A stretch of DNA of 64,000 bases from Schistosoma haematobium (Eukaryota; Platyhelminthes; Trematoda; Strigeidida; Schistosomatidae), in NCBI RefSeq assembly GCF_000699445.3, contig NC_067198.1:27911536-27975535 (forward strand), in the 5' to 3' direction. Both the position numbers and the translations under genes were made by a program. Below the pieces are notes generated by a model. The model had not been told where the DNA came from. It did no database searches and saw only the letters and a program-made list of their open reading frames with translations. Position 1 is the first letter of the stretch, and each line of letters starts with the position of its first letter. Positions 24,118 to 36,900 of this stretch are shown piece by piece.

Positions 24118-24120
24118 GGA
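23503..24120 (+). repeat. Unclassified 0.62-kb interspersed repeat, copy 1
   Basis: There are three copies: here, at 58580-57964 (-, in the other inverted-repeat arm) and at about 62290-61640 (-, much diverged). The shared order includes a CAACTTGAGCTCGGTCAAA-like segment, TGGCAACATGCAACAGTAAA, AATTTAATACGAG and CGCTATACAGAA, and it ends in a box B-like CCTGGGTTC. No terminal repeats or coding domain were recognised. It could be a long SINE or non-autonomous element. Confidence 0.45.
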
Positions 24121-24130
24121 TATTAGGATT

Positions 24131-24547
24131 TGTAGAATTATGGTCTACTGTGATATTAGTACTGCTCTAATAATAGACCTAATCCTAAATTTGTAGATTT
24201 GTCATGATATAACTGCCTAATCTATAAGATCTGACGTGGAAGTCACACCATCGACTACACAAACTCACTGTATCCTATCAATTACCAATACATGATGTAG
24301 AACAAGGTTAGACTAGAGAAAGAACAATATATTTAATATGAATAGAAGATATAAGGCAACATTCAGCAGAGACCACGCCTGCATGCCCGAGCCATGCCAT
24401 CCGATCAACTCCAATCAATTCAACTCACTGTTCGCGCCTTCTCCATCATTAGGTATTTCTCCGCGTTAAATATTGAATATCTATTTTCTGAGTAGTCTCG
24501 TGTTCACAGCTTTGTGGATTGTGTGGCTATTGTTCAATGCCACTACA
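24131..24547 (+). mobile_element. Solo LTR, family A (417 bp), with 4-bp target duplication
   Basis: It begins TGTAGAATTATGG and ends CCACTACA, so the termini form a TGTAG/CTACA inverted pair. It is flanked by GATT on both sides (24127-24130 and 24548-24551). A second copy, about 415 bp and highly similar, is at 61107-61521 with its own AGTA duplication. No internal region accompanies either. The parent LTR retrotransposon is not identified. Confidence 0.8.
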
Positions 24548-24700
24548 GATTTTGACCGTTACAATGGTGGCGATCTTCTCAGATACACCATATTGGCAAA
24601 GAAGGTTTCATAAGGTTATCTTATCCACGCTGTCAAATGCTTTCCCACAGTCAAGGAAGATGATGTATAATGATGAACTATATTGACACTTATATTCATT

Positions 24701-25171
24701 GAAGTTTGTAAATACAAGAACAATGACCTTTTTTTCTTTATTTGTGACACTTTGTGTATAACCGTATTTATATTCAAAACCTATTTTTTATCAGTTCCAA
24801 CTGTGAAATGGACACCATAAATTGTCTATTTTAACGCACACTCTACTGTCGGTATGTAAATAAGTTCTATCTCCGTCGTCTTTTCTTCTGCTTTAATAAT
24901 CATGGCCTGAGACTAAAGGATATAATAGTGTCATAACGTCCCCCTAGCACTCTCTACATCATGCATGACTTTTAACCTGGGTTATTATTAGCATTTAAGA
25001 ATGCTATCGGATTTATATTTCGCTTCACGCTATCAGTGCCAATCATACAGAGGAACCTTTGTTAACTGGGTGAACTCCCAAAAATAGGCAGCAGTCAACG
25101 TTCATTTCATAACGGTTGTCATCATGTTTGTTATTTATTATACTTTTTTCATAGGGGATTTTGTGGATATA
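24701..25171. other. Unassigned spacer
   Basis: The LINE similarity fades after 24700 and no other element is recognised before the SINE. Confidence 0.35.
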
Positions 25172-25405
25172 ATAGTAATTTCAATAGTTGTGATCCTGAG
25201 ACAACTGAAGTTAGACCACCATGGAATACCTGGAACCGTCGAATGGTCGTTTCTTCCCATTGTGGGACTCCTCAGCAGAGCGCATCTACGACCCCACCTC
25301 GTGAGATTCGAGCCCAGAACCTACCAGTCTCGCGCGCGGACGCTTAACCTCCAGACCACTAAGCCGGCATCCAACATTGGTAATGTCTAACTTCAACCAA
25401 TCCAC
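25172..25405 (-). repeat. tRNA-derived SINE (Sm-alpha-like) with a partly preserved hammerhead
   Basis: On the minus strand it starts GTGGATTGGTTGAAG, then box A-like GGCTTAGTGGTCTGG, box B-like GGGCTCGAATC, then CTGAGGAGTCCCACAATGGG and AAGAAACG, and a TGGTCTAACTTCAG tail. The helix II arms (GTCCCA/TGGGA) and GAAAC are preserved, but the CUGAUGA box reads CTGAGGA. This is the best-preserved SINE copy in the window. Confidence 0.7.
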
Positions 25406-25639
25406 GAAAGTGGGCGACGCATCCACCATTATATTCAGTGGATTACTACATCACAACAGACCCGGTGGAACTCCACTGGTCGCGGCTTCGCAACAGTTGC
25501 CATACCAATCATTGTTACATACCTGAAAAACGTCATAATTTACTCGTTGACACGCTCAAATGGAGATTAGCAGGCGGAAACACTAATTTATTTGTTCGTG
25601 TAACTTTTTTTCCTGTTTTAGGATACCACTAGCCATAGT

Positions 25640-26820
25640 AAGGCACAAAATGAATATCCCGAGCTATACCAAACGCGACCGAAATTGCCAAGTGTAACCA
25701 ACAATGTTACACGTCACATCAAGACCACAGGACCACCTGTATTCCCGTAAGCGTGTCAACCAGCTCCCAAAAAGCTGAGATTGGCTAAAAACGAATTCCT
25801 TCATATGAGAGGATTAGAGACCATTCGGCCAGCAAACAGTCCATTTACATCTCCCTTTAACATGATCCCTAAAAGAACGGCGTCTGTTGTTCAACTGGTG
25901 ACTAACAGATACTGTATGCGGAAACCATTCTTGATCGTTACCTAATACCTCGTATTAACGATATGACAGCTACCGTGAAAGCTACAACTGTTTTTCGACT
26001 TGGTTAAAGTACATAACCAAATTCTCATGGCTATAACAAGATTCCTAAGACCATCATCATCTCCCCTTTCGAGTAGTATGGATTTTCACGCATTCGACTT
26101 ATGAAATGCTGCTCAAACTTTCCAGAGAGTAATCGGCGACGTCTTACGAGGTTTCAACTTCGCACACACTTATGTTGGTGACTGCTTGACCTCAAGTCCG
26201 GACAGAGAATCTCATCCCAGGCAAGTGGACCTTGTCTTTGAACGACTCGAAAGACACGGTAACATTCGTAAGTGTCGAATCCGCACCGACTCTTTAGATT
26301 TTCTCGGATATATTATTGATGATCATGGCATCCGACCACTGGAAAGTAAAGTGGTAGGCATTCTGGATAATTCAGAACCGAAAACAGGCAAGCAATTACG
26401 CACGCCCAACAGCCTGGTAGGTTTTTATCGAATTGCCGAATAGCGCGTCTCTCATGAGACCCTTAGGAGACCAACCTTGTGGAAATAACAAACTTGTTGG
26501 TTTGGACAACAGTAAGAAATAAGCGTTCTCCACATCTAAGAAGTCTTTCGCCAAAGCACGATTGTTTACATACCAGGATACCGAAGCACTCATTAGTAGA
26601 TGTATCCAACTCGACAATCAGAGGAGTCTTACAACGATGGGTAAACGACACCTTGGAATCTTTAGCGTTCTCCTCTGGATGGTCGCAATACACTGAATCG
26701 AGGTGTAGCACTTTCGGTAGCGGACTCCTAGCCATCTGTTGTGCTGTCAGGCGCTTTCGACACCCCATGGAATGCCAAAGATTCACTTTGTCCACCGACC
26801 ACAAGTCCCTCACCTTCTGA
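25640..26820 (+). pseudogene. Gypsy-type LTR retrotransposon pol fragment (RT to RNase H)
   Basis: In broken frames it shows Gypsy pol order: a KLRLAKNEF..IRPANSPFTSPF entry, NAAQTFQRVIGDVLRGFNF, YVGD in place of the catalytic YIDD, DSLDFLGYIIDDHGIRPLES (about 26290-26345), GKQLRT, then VLQRWVNDT and CAVRRFRH..FTLSTDHKSLTF ending near 26816 (RNase H). Stops and frameshifts are frequent, and gag, protease and integrase are absent. It is a dead fragment. Confidence 0.8.
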
Positions 26821-26829
26821 ACTCCACAG

Positions 26830-28260
26830 TGAGACACAGATAATGAAGCACTTAGGTTGAGACTTTTCTCGAATGAATGGTTAGTCAATACGTTGTAATG
26901 TCTATTCATAAGTTAAGACAAAAGCCTCCGAAAAGACCTTTCGCGGACTTTTTGTCTGACCCCAATTAGATCGTTTGCTGATTGTTACTCTGATTGCTAC
27001 CCTCGTGTATAACTATCTACATGATCCGCGTTAGGGGATAACGGAGTTAAATAAGTTGAACACGAAAGTAGCTCTTGAATACGTATGTGTCATTCATTCA
27101 CTAGTTTGAACAAACAATCAGGGTAACGTAACGAATAAGGGACAGCGATGCGGATCATGGAAGGTAGGTCAGTCGATTCCATTTAATCGAGCGTTTTTTC
27201 AATATCTATAGCCAGATAAAAAATGAATCACGGACATATGATGAATAGGATAGGCAATCAATACACATGCGATCATACAAAAACAGTCAGGTTCAATAAA
27301 CCAATAAGTGGCAAGGTAAAAATTGGCTTGAGAAGAATGAATAGATTGATCTTTCCAGAAACTAGAGCAGCCTATGAGCCCATCAGAGTTTTTGTGAGTG
27401 ATAATCAATGGTTCATGTTATGTGTGTTCATAAACTAGAACGGAAGGTCGAAAATCGTATTCTTTAAATGACAAGTTTACAGGCAATTATGGTAACTGTA
27501 TAAATTTCAATAGTTGACAGAAAACGCCAGAAGTAACAAAAATAATTACAATAATAGTCTACTTTAACTGTCCTCTCACACCTCTGTAGCTTATTCTTGT
27601 CCGACTATGAATTTCGAATCTTGCTTTATTAAAAAGAGTTGGCTTAATCACCTTCTACCAACAATTTCCGACTCACATTTCCTTTACATATATATGTATG
27701 TATTTGGATTTTAATAATTCATTTGGCCTTTTAATCAACCCTCAATTCGCCTCTGTGTTCACTCGTTTGTATGCATTAGCTTTTCTGCTTGTAGTTACTT
27801 GGAGTGCTTGTGGCTTAAAGATCTGTGCTCTTAGATTGTAAACTTTAGTTGTCATCTTGTATTGTCTTCTGAATTTGTAAACCCTTTAGAGTGATGATAT
27901 ATAAACCTCAAAGAATTATCTGGAAACCAATCCACTACGGCTAACATTGTAGTTTCTGACTAAGAAAGCACCATATGTAATACCATGATTCTTCGTTTAG
28001 TAGTACATTCAGTTCACGCGATTGCACTTAACATCATAAATTGATGAGAACTCTCAGAGGCTAATAGTTTTGCTCTTCATAAATGCGACACAGTCGGTAT
28101 GGAGGAAGGTTTTCCAAGTTCTACATCGTAAATATAAAACAATATGAGTGGCGACAAGCTGCCTATGCAGTTAAAAACAGAAAAAGGGTGAACGACAACT
28201 TTTCTTAATGGAGATGCTTCAGGACTGGAATTTATTCAGATAATTACCCTTGCTATTCTG
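26830..28260. other. Unassigned DNA
   Basis: No gene or element recognised after the Gypsy fragment ends. The small open frames at 27.2-27.4 kb look random. Confidence 0.35.
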
Positions 28261-28265
28261 CAATA

Positions 28266-28445
28266 ATGTGGTGCTTGTATGAACTAATGCTTCGTTTGTA
28301 ATTGATGACAGTTTGATTTCGAATTCAAAATACGATACATACGTTCGTGCTCATCTACTACTTCCGAGTTAAATTGCGTTGTTTCTAGGACTCCTAGTTT
28401 GTATAATAACTTAAATACTCCTAATTATCACAAATAACTTTACCA
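28266..28445 (-). repeat. Interspersed repeat family X, copy 4
   Basis: On the minus strand it starts TGTGATAATTAGGAG, contains AACAACGCAATTTAA, GAGCACGAACG and TTTTGAATTCGAAATCAA in the family order, and ends CAAGCACCACA. The flanks allow a 4-base duplication (TTAT or TATT), which supports the LTR reading. Confidence 0.5.
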
Positions 28446-28862
28446 AAACAAAAGTTGATGATAGGTAAAACGGGAGTCCAGAGGATAACAAGCAAAAGCA
28501 CTGACAAGTGATGTGTTCACGTTCATTCGGACGAATTAGTTACTTTTCCTTTAAATTGATATTTGGAATTTCATTTTTGCATGCGTACCATGGTGCATTT
28601 CGATCACAAAAATGCCCAGATTTACATTATTAGTGAGTTACAGCAAGCAACAGTTCTGAAGATGGAGAAATATGTAAGAACTCTTAATTTTGATCAAACA
28701 TCCCCTACATTCTGAACGTGAAGTCTTACTACCACTATTCGGGATTTTTTCATGCATTGCAGAAGTCATGTTCTTTATTCCATACGTTACACACCAGAAC
28801 GATAGCTCCATCAAGAACTTATGGTTTCCGAGGCATACAATAAAGATATGTAGATCATTAAA

Positions 28863-29215
28863 GTAGATTGTTTGTAACGAACGACTTGGGGCCTACTCAA
28901 GTTAGACGAGGATAGTATGACGAACTAGCCAACTTTGAAGTTATACTTCACGGTAAGAACCTAACGTGGATTACCCCTTCGTCGTATCCAGGTACTATGA
29001 CTGGTTTGATGGCCGTACAACACAAATGACGTTATTACAGAAATATATTAATAAGAGTGGGTACAATAAAAAGTGTGACCACCACTGTATGGGGCAGTCT
29101 ATGGCGTGCGATCAATTGATGTGCGTTGGTTGTCCTTGAAATTGACCAGGATCGGTGAACTGTTTGACATTCAATGACCCGACTGCCGGATGATTTGGCA
29201 ATAGCACAGTAACAT
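28863..29215 (+). repeat. Inner inverted repeat, left arm (pair at 52942-53294)
   Basis: About 350 bases match the reverse complement of 52942-53294 with almost no differences and no length change (paired positions sum to 82157). Similarity weakens within 20-30 bases at each end. The arm begins near TGTAACGAACGACTTGG. No domain was recognised, and the class is unknown. Confidence 0.8.
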
Positions 29216-30225
29216 TTCAATGACCCTAAATTTCCAAAAAGGAGAGTAAGCAATCTGTGACTAGAATCCTGCTTTTCCTATTGACGGATTAATAACTTTA
29301 ACGTCTTACGCTCTGTAATTGGTAATAGACTCATCGATAATAAACTGAATCTTCAAAGAAACATTTGCTGTGGGGATCAACGAAGTGCATCTGATATACT
29401 ATTACAGTTCCTGATGCCTAAAGCCTAATTGCCGTGAGAGCCGACAAAGGACGCATTGTGCAACTCGACCAGGTGTCTGAAAATGCTATGAGTAAACCCT
29501 GTGATAAGATGCTAATATTTAGTGGTTCGCGCCAGCGTTCAGGTTATGTCCTGAGGGAGAGCTTGATGGAAGAAAAAAGAGACGACTCGCCAAGCAGAAA
29601 GAATGCACTTACACTCACTGATGAAAGCATTCGAAAGCAGTAAGAAAAAAAGTGCAATATCAGGACTATTCGAAAATCGAAACTGAGAGTTGACGAGATA
29701 CAACTTCGAATGCGTTACGATGATCTTATCATTTCCAAGGTCAGGCGTTTGCGAGGTCGGTAAACTTGCGTAAGTTTCCTGGCTATATTACTTTTTACCA
29801 TAATATTTGCTTAACCAATTCTTACCTTATAAAAGTAAGACAGTCTGAATGCTACCAACTAAGTCTCAACAGTGCATCATGTTTTCTCATTACATAAGTA
29901 TACTTATGTAATACAAAACCTACCAGTCATTTGATTTATATAAAACCCGAGGGAAACTATTTCACCCGAAGTTAATTCAAGACGGTCAGTATTTTGGTTG
30001 TTTATCAAGTATTTTTGCAGCAAAATTTAGACGACTGAAGATGGGTGAGATGTAAAACACAGGTTTTTCTGGATTTTCGAAAACTCAAAGATCTCAAGGA
30101 TTAGTTGAATGAGTTAATTTTATCCCCATACGTTCTTATGGCTCGTACACGTAAACTTTTACTACACGTTCAGTAAATATTAGGATCTTCTACTTAGTAG
30201 TCTAATTATTTGAGGATCTCGGCCT
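29216..30225. other. Unassigned DNA upstream of a CR1 LINE
   Basis: A 69-codon frame at 29434-29643, rich in Arg, Lys and Ser, may be an ORF1 remnant of the CR1 LINE that follows. The position fits, but no motif was recognised. Confidence 0.25.
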
Positions 30226-33200
30226 GGCCATGGCCTGCAGGCCAAGAGACGTTCTGCAGAAGTAGAAATAAATGAGCGCTACCGAAACGGTGAAAATATC
30301 TCATACCTAAGGGCTTTCAAATTGTAAAGGTTCGAGGCAAAGCGACCCCCAAACCACTCTGGGTGCTAGGAAAAAGTTCTCCACGGAATTAAAGGTGTGC
30401 TACACAAATGCTCTCAGCCTACAAAATAAAATGGCAGACCTCAGTACTGTGGCGGATATAGAGAACCCGGATGTCATTGCTGTCTTAAGAACATGGTTAA
30501 CGTCAGAAGTGTTTGACAATGAAATTCAGTTGATTGTTTTTTTATCCAGTAGGGCTGATAAAACAAACCGTAGCAGAGGTGGGGTTATCCTGTACACGAA
30601 AAGTACCTTAACCATACGAGCTGTTGAGTCGGTGGCACATGTCAACTGGTGCGCTGCAGGCTGAAGTGTAAACGGCAAGATATTTCATTAGTTGTAATAT
30701 ACCTCAGTCCAAAATGTGCAGCAGATGACTTCCTCTTAAGCAAACTTAAGTTCTGGTGTAATAGGGGTAAAAATCCTTACAGTATGCGACTTTAATGCAC
30801 CATATATAAAATGAGTAGATTTAGAAGTAGGGTTATCAACAACATCATTTGATTGCAAATTGTTAGGAACCACGATTGGACTAGCTTTATTCCATCACAT
30901 TGGAGATCCCACCAGCTCCTCGTCTCTCTTGAACTTAGTCTTCACACACAGTGCTGACGTTAGCCAAATGACTCTCCTCCCACCTCTAGGAAGAGGTGAT
31001 TATGCAGTTATCTTATTCAAGTTCATGGCTGAGATGGCTTGTTAATCAGTCGCGCCAGCCCGTCCTAAAATATGGAAGGCAGACATAGGCGACAAACTCT
31101 GCAACATCGGTTGAAAACTGGATCAGTAGAAGAGGCGTAGACTCATTTCAGGCAGTTATACAATCGGGTAACTCAACCACATATACCCTGAACAGTCTTA
31201 AAGAAGAATAATTACAACCATCAACGGATAGATCGGGATATTCGACGTTTAATAAGACAAAAGAAGAAATGTTGGAACGTTGCCATTAGATTTGACACAG
31301 AAAGTACGACAGAACGCCGCTACAGGTCGGTAAGAAATAAGTGTCTAACTAAAATCGGGAAGCTCAGGAAAAATATGAAACGCAATTAGTCCAATCTGTA
31401 CTCAAACAGCCTAAGAGACTATTATCGTACATAAATTACAGAACAAGGACGCAACATTGGATTCCAAACCTAAGTACGGAAGGGAGTGGATCTGAAATGA
31501 TAGGGGATGATCAGGGAAAACCAGAGGCTATGGCAAACTATTTCAGGGCAGTTTTCACTCAGGAGCCTCTTCTAGACAAAGAACTAGACCCGAATACAAA
31601 GTCAACAAACCGTCTGCTCACCGTCGACTTTGATCGAAACGATGTACTTAAGGCTCTTAGCACTTTAGACACAGAAAAGTCAACAGGATCGGATGAACCA
31701 CATGCCAAAATCCTGAGACAAGTTTCACAATATATTGCGACCCCACTGATTGTGATATTCACTGTCACTTGGCCAAGGTGTGTTACCTACGAACTGGAAG
31801 GATGCATTCGTCACTTCAATACACAAAGCAAAACCAAGACAACTTCCATCAAACTACTGATCTGTTAGCCTTACCATTGTCGTATATCCTTATACACAAT
31901 CTTTTATATATTACTATCATTGAAGTAACTACTATGAATTCAGTGTTCATCTTGTTGCACTAATGAGGTATGGAAACTTGAACCGATGCGTATTTGTTCC
32001 TGGTCCTACGTTGTAGCTGACTGACTGATCAGTGTCGTAGTCAAAATACTGGAAATAATAGTCAAAAAGACCATAATGACACTCATGGAAACCAACAACT
32101 TGTTAAACAGTGCACAACATGGTTTCAGAAAAAAGTTTATCTTGCACAACAAACCTTATAGCAAGGGAGCGATGGATAGAGTCTCTAGACAATGGAAAAT
32201 CAGTGGATATTGTCTACATAGACTTCAGAAAAGCATTTGACAAGGCGCTTGTAAGTCGTAGTCAGAAATTAAGAAAAAAAATTATAGGTATTTCCCCTGA
32301 AAACCATTACTTAATGAAGTACCATAAGGTTCTCTACTAGGTCCTTTACTTCTCATACTGTATGTAAATGAATTCCCAAGTGTAGTTGAGTCAACAATGT
32401 TACTATACGCTGATGTAAAATCCTGGTGAGAAATAACAGAAGACTCAAATGCATGCGCACTACAGGCAGACTTAAATATTGTGATTAGTTGGTCTAAAGA
32501 GTGGCTGATGCTTATCAACGCTGCAAAGTGCGTCTACATGCAATTTGCGGATACAAACGTAAATAGGTACAGCATAGGGGAAGTGCCCGTACTCGTGGTC
32601 CGGTCTCACAAGGATCTTGGGGTGACAGTGAGTAATGATCTTAAAATCACGGCCCACTTCTGGGAAGTTGCAGCTAAGGTGTTTAGAAACCTATAGGCTT
32701 TAAGACTGACATTCACCAAGTTAGATACTATCATGTTCACTACAGTATACACAACCTTAGTGAGAACTAAGCTTGAAAACTGCGTTCAGGCTGCAAGCCC
32801 CTGTTTAAAAGGTGACTCGGATATCCTGGAAAAAGTACAGAGAGCAGCTATCCGTGCAATATTAGAACTCCGGGGTTTACCATACAAAGAGCGGCTTGAA
32901 AAGCTAGATCTTTTAAACTGTCCTATCGCACACTAAAAGGTGATCTGATTTTGATGTACAGAATACTAAGAAATGATTTCGGACCTAATATATCCTCTCT
33001 TTTCTTTCCCACTAGATCGGGACATCTCAAAGGACATAGTAGGCATGTAGAAAGACCAAGAGCGAACAAAATACCCGTGGCATACAGGTTCTCACACCGA
33101 GTCATCAATTTTTGGAACCTGTTACCCGAAGCAGTGGTGTCTGCACTTTCAATTGACTTATTCAAGAGAAGACTAGACACTCACAGAAGTATACTATAAA

Positions 33201-33245
33201 AAGAACGATATAGGCTGTATGCCTTCTGTCCTTACGACACAAATC
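30226..33245 (+). pseudogene. CR1-clade LINE, near full length from endonuclease to 3' end, decayed
   Basis: The order of recognisable pieces is: endonuclease start VCYTNALSLQNKMADL (about 30391) and RGGVILYTKSTLT; a linker with GKPEAMANYFRAVF (about 31515); RT entry NDVLKALSTLDTEKSTGSD; motif A IVYIDFRKAFDK (about 32208-32243); LLYADVKSW (about 32398-32430), where YADD has lost one Asp; then KDLGVTVSNDLK, RAAIRAILELRGLPYKERL, and the C-terminal end FWNLLPEAVVSALSIDLFKRRLDTHRS near 33195. At least five frame breaks separate them. A 145-base insertion interrupts it at 31885-32029. The schistosome SR/Perere CR1 families have this layout; the exact family is not determined. Confidence 0.8.
31885..32029 (+). 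mobile_element. Nested 5'-truncated insertion of an RTE LINE 3' tail, with target duplication
   Basis: The insert matches the 3' untranslated tail of the LINE ending at 52733 (TTCATCTTGTTG, CCTGGTCCTACGTTGTAGC, then CTGA repeats). It is flanked by CATTGTCGTA (31875-31884) and CAGTGTCGTA (32030-32039), a 10-base duplication with one mismatch. Removing it rejoins the CR1 reading SVSLTS-VVVKILE. It shows the RTE family was active after the CR1 copy landed. Confidence 0.75.
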
Positions 33246-33974
33246 TAAAATCCGATCTGAATCTGATTATTATTTCATATCTTAGCTACCTAAATTAAGT
33301 GTGGCTTATAGCCTGTTATGTGAACCTTTCTAGCTTTTAAATTGCCTATAGTGTTAGAAAAAGTCAACAAAATAAGACCGCCATTTATTCATTGTAAATG
33401 TTATTAAATAGTTAATAACTTTACCCCATCAACCGTCTCATTGACTTCCTGACTGTTATATTGTACGCATGTAAAGACAAAAACATAATTAAAACCCACT
33501 TTTTGGATTTCTAACTGCTTGTCACTGGATTGTTTCGTATAAATGGGAAGCTGTGAATCATTATTTTGTCTGAATGAGTTTTATCTACTAGGTAGTTTCC
33601 TCGAGTACTGTTCCACCTGCCAATTTTGGGCAGTATCATTAATTCAACATGTGATCATATTGTAGCCCAGGGACGTCAATGTAATTTGAAAGTTGTTTTA
33701 TTATTAGTGATATATATTTGCCTGAGTTGTTTATTCTTGTCAATTTCAAGATGTAAAACAAAACTCCTGAATACTAATCTTTCGAAATATTTACCGTGCC
33801 TTCGGATCAAATTGTTTGGATTACACAATCTTGATTTTTAGGTATGAAATTTATGCACCCAATTTGATTATTTTTTCACATTAAAACGAAAACAAATTCA
33901 AAATGGTTTATTTCACCTAAAGGAGCTGATGGATTTATGGTCCACGACATTCCTACCTGTTTTATTCTATTTTC
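33246..33974. other. Intergenic DNA upstream of the phosphopantetheinyl transferase gene
   Basis: No element or exon recognised. The region should hold the promoter and 5' UTR of the + strand gene, but I cannot point to a core motif. Confidence 0.35.
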
Positions 33975-36900
33975 ATGAAAGTAACAAAAATTCGAGAAGC
34001 ATTTTGCCATGGTTTGTGGTCACCTACTAAGTCTGACTTTCTTTTTTCCCTTAACTGTCTTCCTCTGAACGAACAGCAAGTAGCTTTGCGTTTTGCCTAC
34101 CAACGAGATGTACTTAGTTCTATGGTACGTTAATTTGTATTTGTACATAACTTAGTAGGTTGGAAAGTTACTTATCCGTGGAACAGCTGTACGATACCTT
34201 AAGATTTCTCCACATGATGTTAAACTAGAACGTTCTCCGGAAGGAAGGCCATATATTTTGGGTTATTCTGATGTGTTGGACTTCAATATTTCACATGGTG
34301 GCGACTTCACCATAATTGCTGCAACTCCTGTGGGACGATGTGGGGCTGATGTCATGCCTATAGAACTACCAGGTAAGCTCCTTCTGTACTGTATTTTACT
34401 ATTGTACACTTCGACATCGTCTATCTTGTTTTTTTGTGATATTCCGAATACTTAAAAAATTAATAGTTGGATATTACCAATCAGACATCAAGAAAGAAAC
34501 AACTGTTTAAAAAACCATACTGAGTGTAGAAATAAGAATTTAATTTAATTTGAATGAAGTTATTTGGTCTTACACAATATATTGGCTCCATATCTTCGCA
34601 TTGTCATCGTATAATAACACGAAGCGATATTACCAGAGATTTCTTTCCTTTAAAACTCGTGTAGTTAATAATCTCGGGATATTTCTCTTTCCAAAAAGTT
34701 AATACTCAGGAACTATCCAAGATTCCAATAGTTTAAGTAGTTTCGCAACTAAATATTTACAAATACTTGAAACATATACTTATTATTACTCCATAATAGT
34801 AACTCTATCATTCAGATGGTATATAATTGACTGAGTGATGTTCTTTAAATCAGCTAACTTACTGTAGTGGTGTTACTAGACTTTTGTAATTCTAATCTAT
34901 ACTTTCGCCTGAAATGTTGTTCTGTTTGTGAATCCCTGGTCAGCATTTCAAAGGTCCGTAAATGACTTCGTTTTGAAAATGAAGGACGTATTTTCCTCTA
35001 CAGAAGTGAACCGTATTTTATCCTCTGGGTCAGAAGCCGAAAAAATGAGAAAATTTTATGAACACTGGGTAAGTAAAATTCCATCTCCAAGTAACACGTT
35101 TGATGCAGTTAGTACATTCCATGTTAATTGTCGTGTAGAACATGCATATTCTTGTGTTTATTAGCAGCGTACGCTTATACACGGCTAGCCAACTTGCGAA
35201 ATCCATTGGACATATGATGTTTTCTCGATTAATATTGGACCATGAGTTGTCGAAATGCATACCGTTTAAGCCTGTTGTCGCTTGGTTAACGGTATTTGGT
35301 ATATCTTCCTGGTCTTAAAAAGACTAAATAAATACCCAGCTGAAGAGTTTTCTTATTATTGTTATCTAGTATATTTTAAAAGAATAGTCGGGCTTTTGTG
35401 TCATGACAAACGTACCTGCCCTAAAACGATTTAACGTCAAATAAGATATAATATTTGGTCAAGAATTGTAGAGAACAGTCGACCTCTGCACTATCGATAA
35501 AGACATTGAATAATTGAAAACTCATTGAGACTGTTTTGGTGCCTAAGAAGATTTAGTATTACAACATAGTTACTCTGATCAAATTAGGGTCTTCACGCAA
35601 CATGATTTCTTTAAAAAGTTAGGCTTTTCCAGTAACCTTATTTAAAACATCAAATGTCAGTCAATCAGCTACAACGTAGGACCAGGCACATATGTGCATC
35701 GATCTAAGTTGCCATACCTCATTAGCACAACAAGATGAACACCGAATTCATAGAAGTAGTTAATTCAGTGGTAGTAATATATAAAAGAAAGATTGTATGT
35801 GAGGACATAGTACGGGAAGAAAGAATTAGTTAGAAAGAAAAATGTAAAGCGATTCTAATCTCATAGTTTAAAGGAGGACAAATAGTATATACACCTACGC
35901 CATTGTGATCGATTCTGAGCCATCAAAATGTTCCCGTTTCTTCTTTGTGCTTGTCATATAATGACAAATTAGCGCTGAGACTTCACTCAGCGGTGATGTT
36001 TACAGATCAGTCATTCTAAATATACCTGTACTATTTATGAACTAAGCAGTTACGAATTCCAGCTACTCGTCTTAAGGGTATCAACCACTCCTCAATACGC
36101 CTAAATAATTCTTATGAACAATTAGAATAGGTTTAATTCGAAACGTGCCGATACCCAATTGTTACATGATACTTGCAGTTACTATAGTTCAGTTTATTGT
36201 TTCACATTACTCCCTTCTACCTCATATCTTTATTAATTGTTTCATTTCCACTCGATGCATATTTGTTTTAATTCCATATTTTTAATACACTGTTCAAAAA
36301 ATTATTGCTGTTGTTTTAACGTAACTTGGTCCGATTGTTTAATACTCAACTACCAATAGCTGAATCCAACTAATGTCATTCTGTTAAGCAAGAATAACAA
36401 AAGTTTTAACTCACTGTTCATTATTTCTTTCAGTGTTTTAAAGAAGCTTACGTTAAAGCTTTAGGATGTGGACTTCGTATCCCCTTAAAAACAATAGAAT
36501 GCCAGTTTTCTGACGATGGCAATGAATTCTCGATTAGTAATGAGCTTACAAATCAGCCAGATAAAAATTGGGCCTTTGAAAAACATAGCCTACCTGAAAA
36601 CCATCTGGCGGTAGTTGCTTGGTTTGAAAACACATATGTGGCAAGTTCCTAAGTACTTTATGTTTACTATTTTCTTAGAGAATTATTGTTTACTAACAAA
36701 CCAAGCGAACCATAGTTTTGCATTTTTATAATTATTGAACTTTAATGTGCCGACTATGCTTCACCTTTCCCAAAAAGTCAAAGTATTTACCTTTATTTTC
36801 AACTGAACTCTCTCGTTAATCTCATGTTACAATTCACCTATCACTAAGTACTTCGACTTTATTAAAGATTTCAGGATTTTCGCTTAGTTTTTTAAGCTGT

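Larger units (their letters stand above)
23390..24700 (-). pseudogene. RTE-clade LINE fragment split by an insertion
   Basis: Two pieces match consecutive stretches of the minus-strand LINE at 42530-42740. The first, 23390-23490, has ACCGGTCTTCAC..., ACTGTCC and GAATTCTGTATAATG. The second, 24562-24700, has CGATCTTCTCAG, TATCTTATCCACGCTGTCAAATGC and GTCAAGGAAGATGATGTATA. In the LINE these are contiguous. Here they are separated by about 1.07 kb made of the 0.62-kb repeat and a solo LTR, so both are later insertions into a dead LINE. Confidence 0.6.

Noticed and set aside
27199..27438. Overlapping open frames of about 70 codons on both strands
   Set aside because: No splice context, domain or repeat support; expected by chance in this composition.
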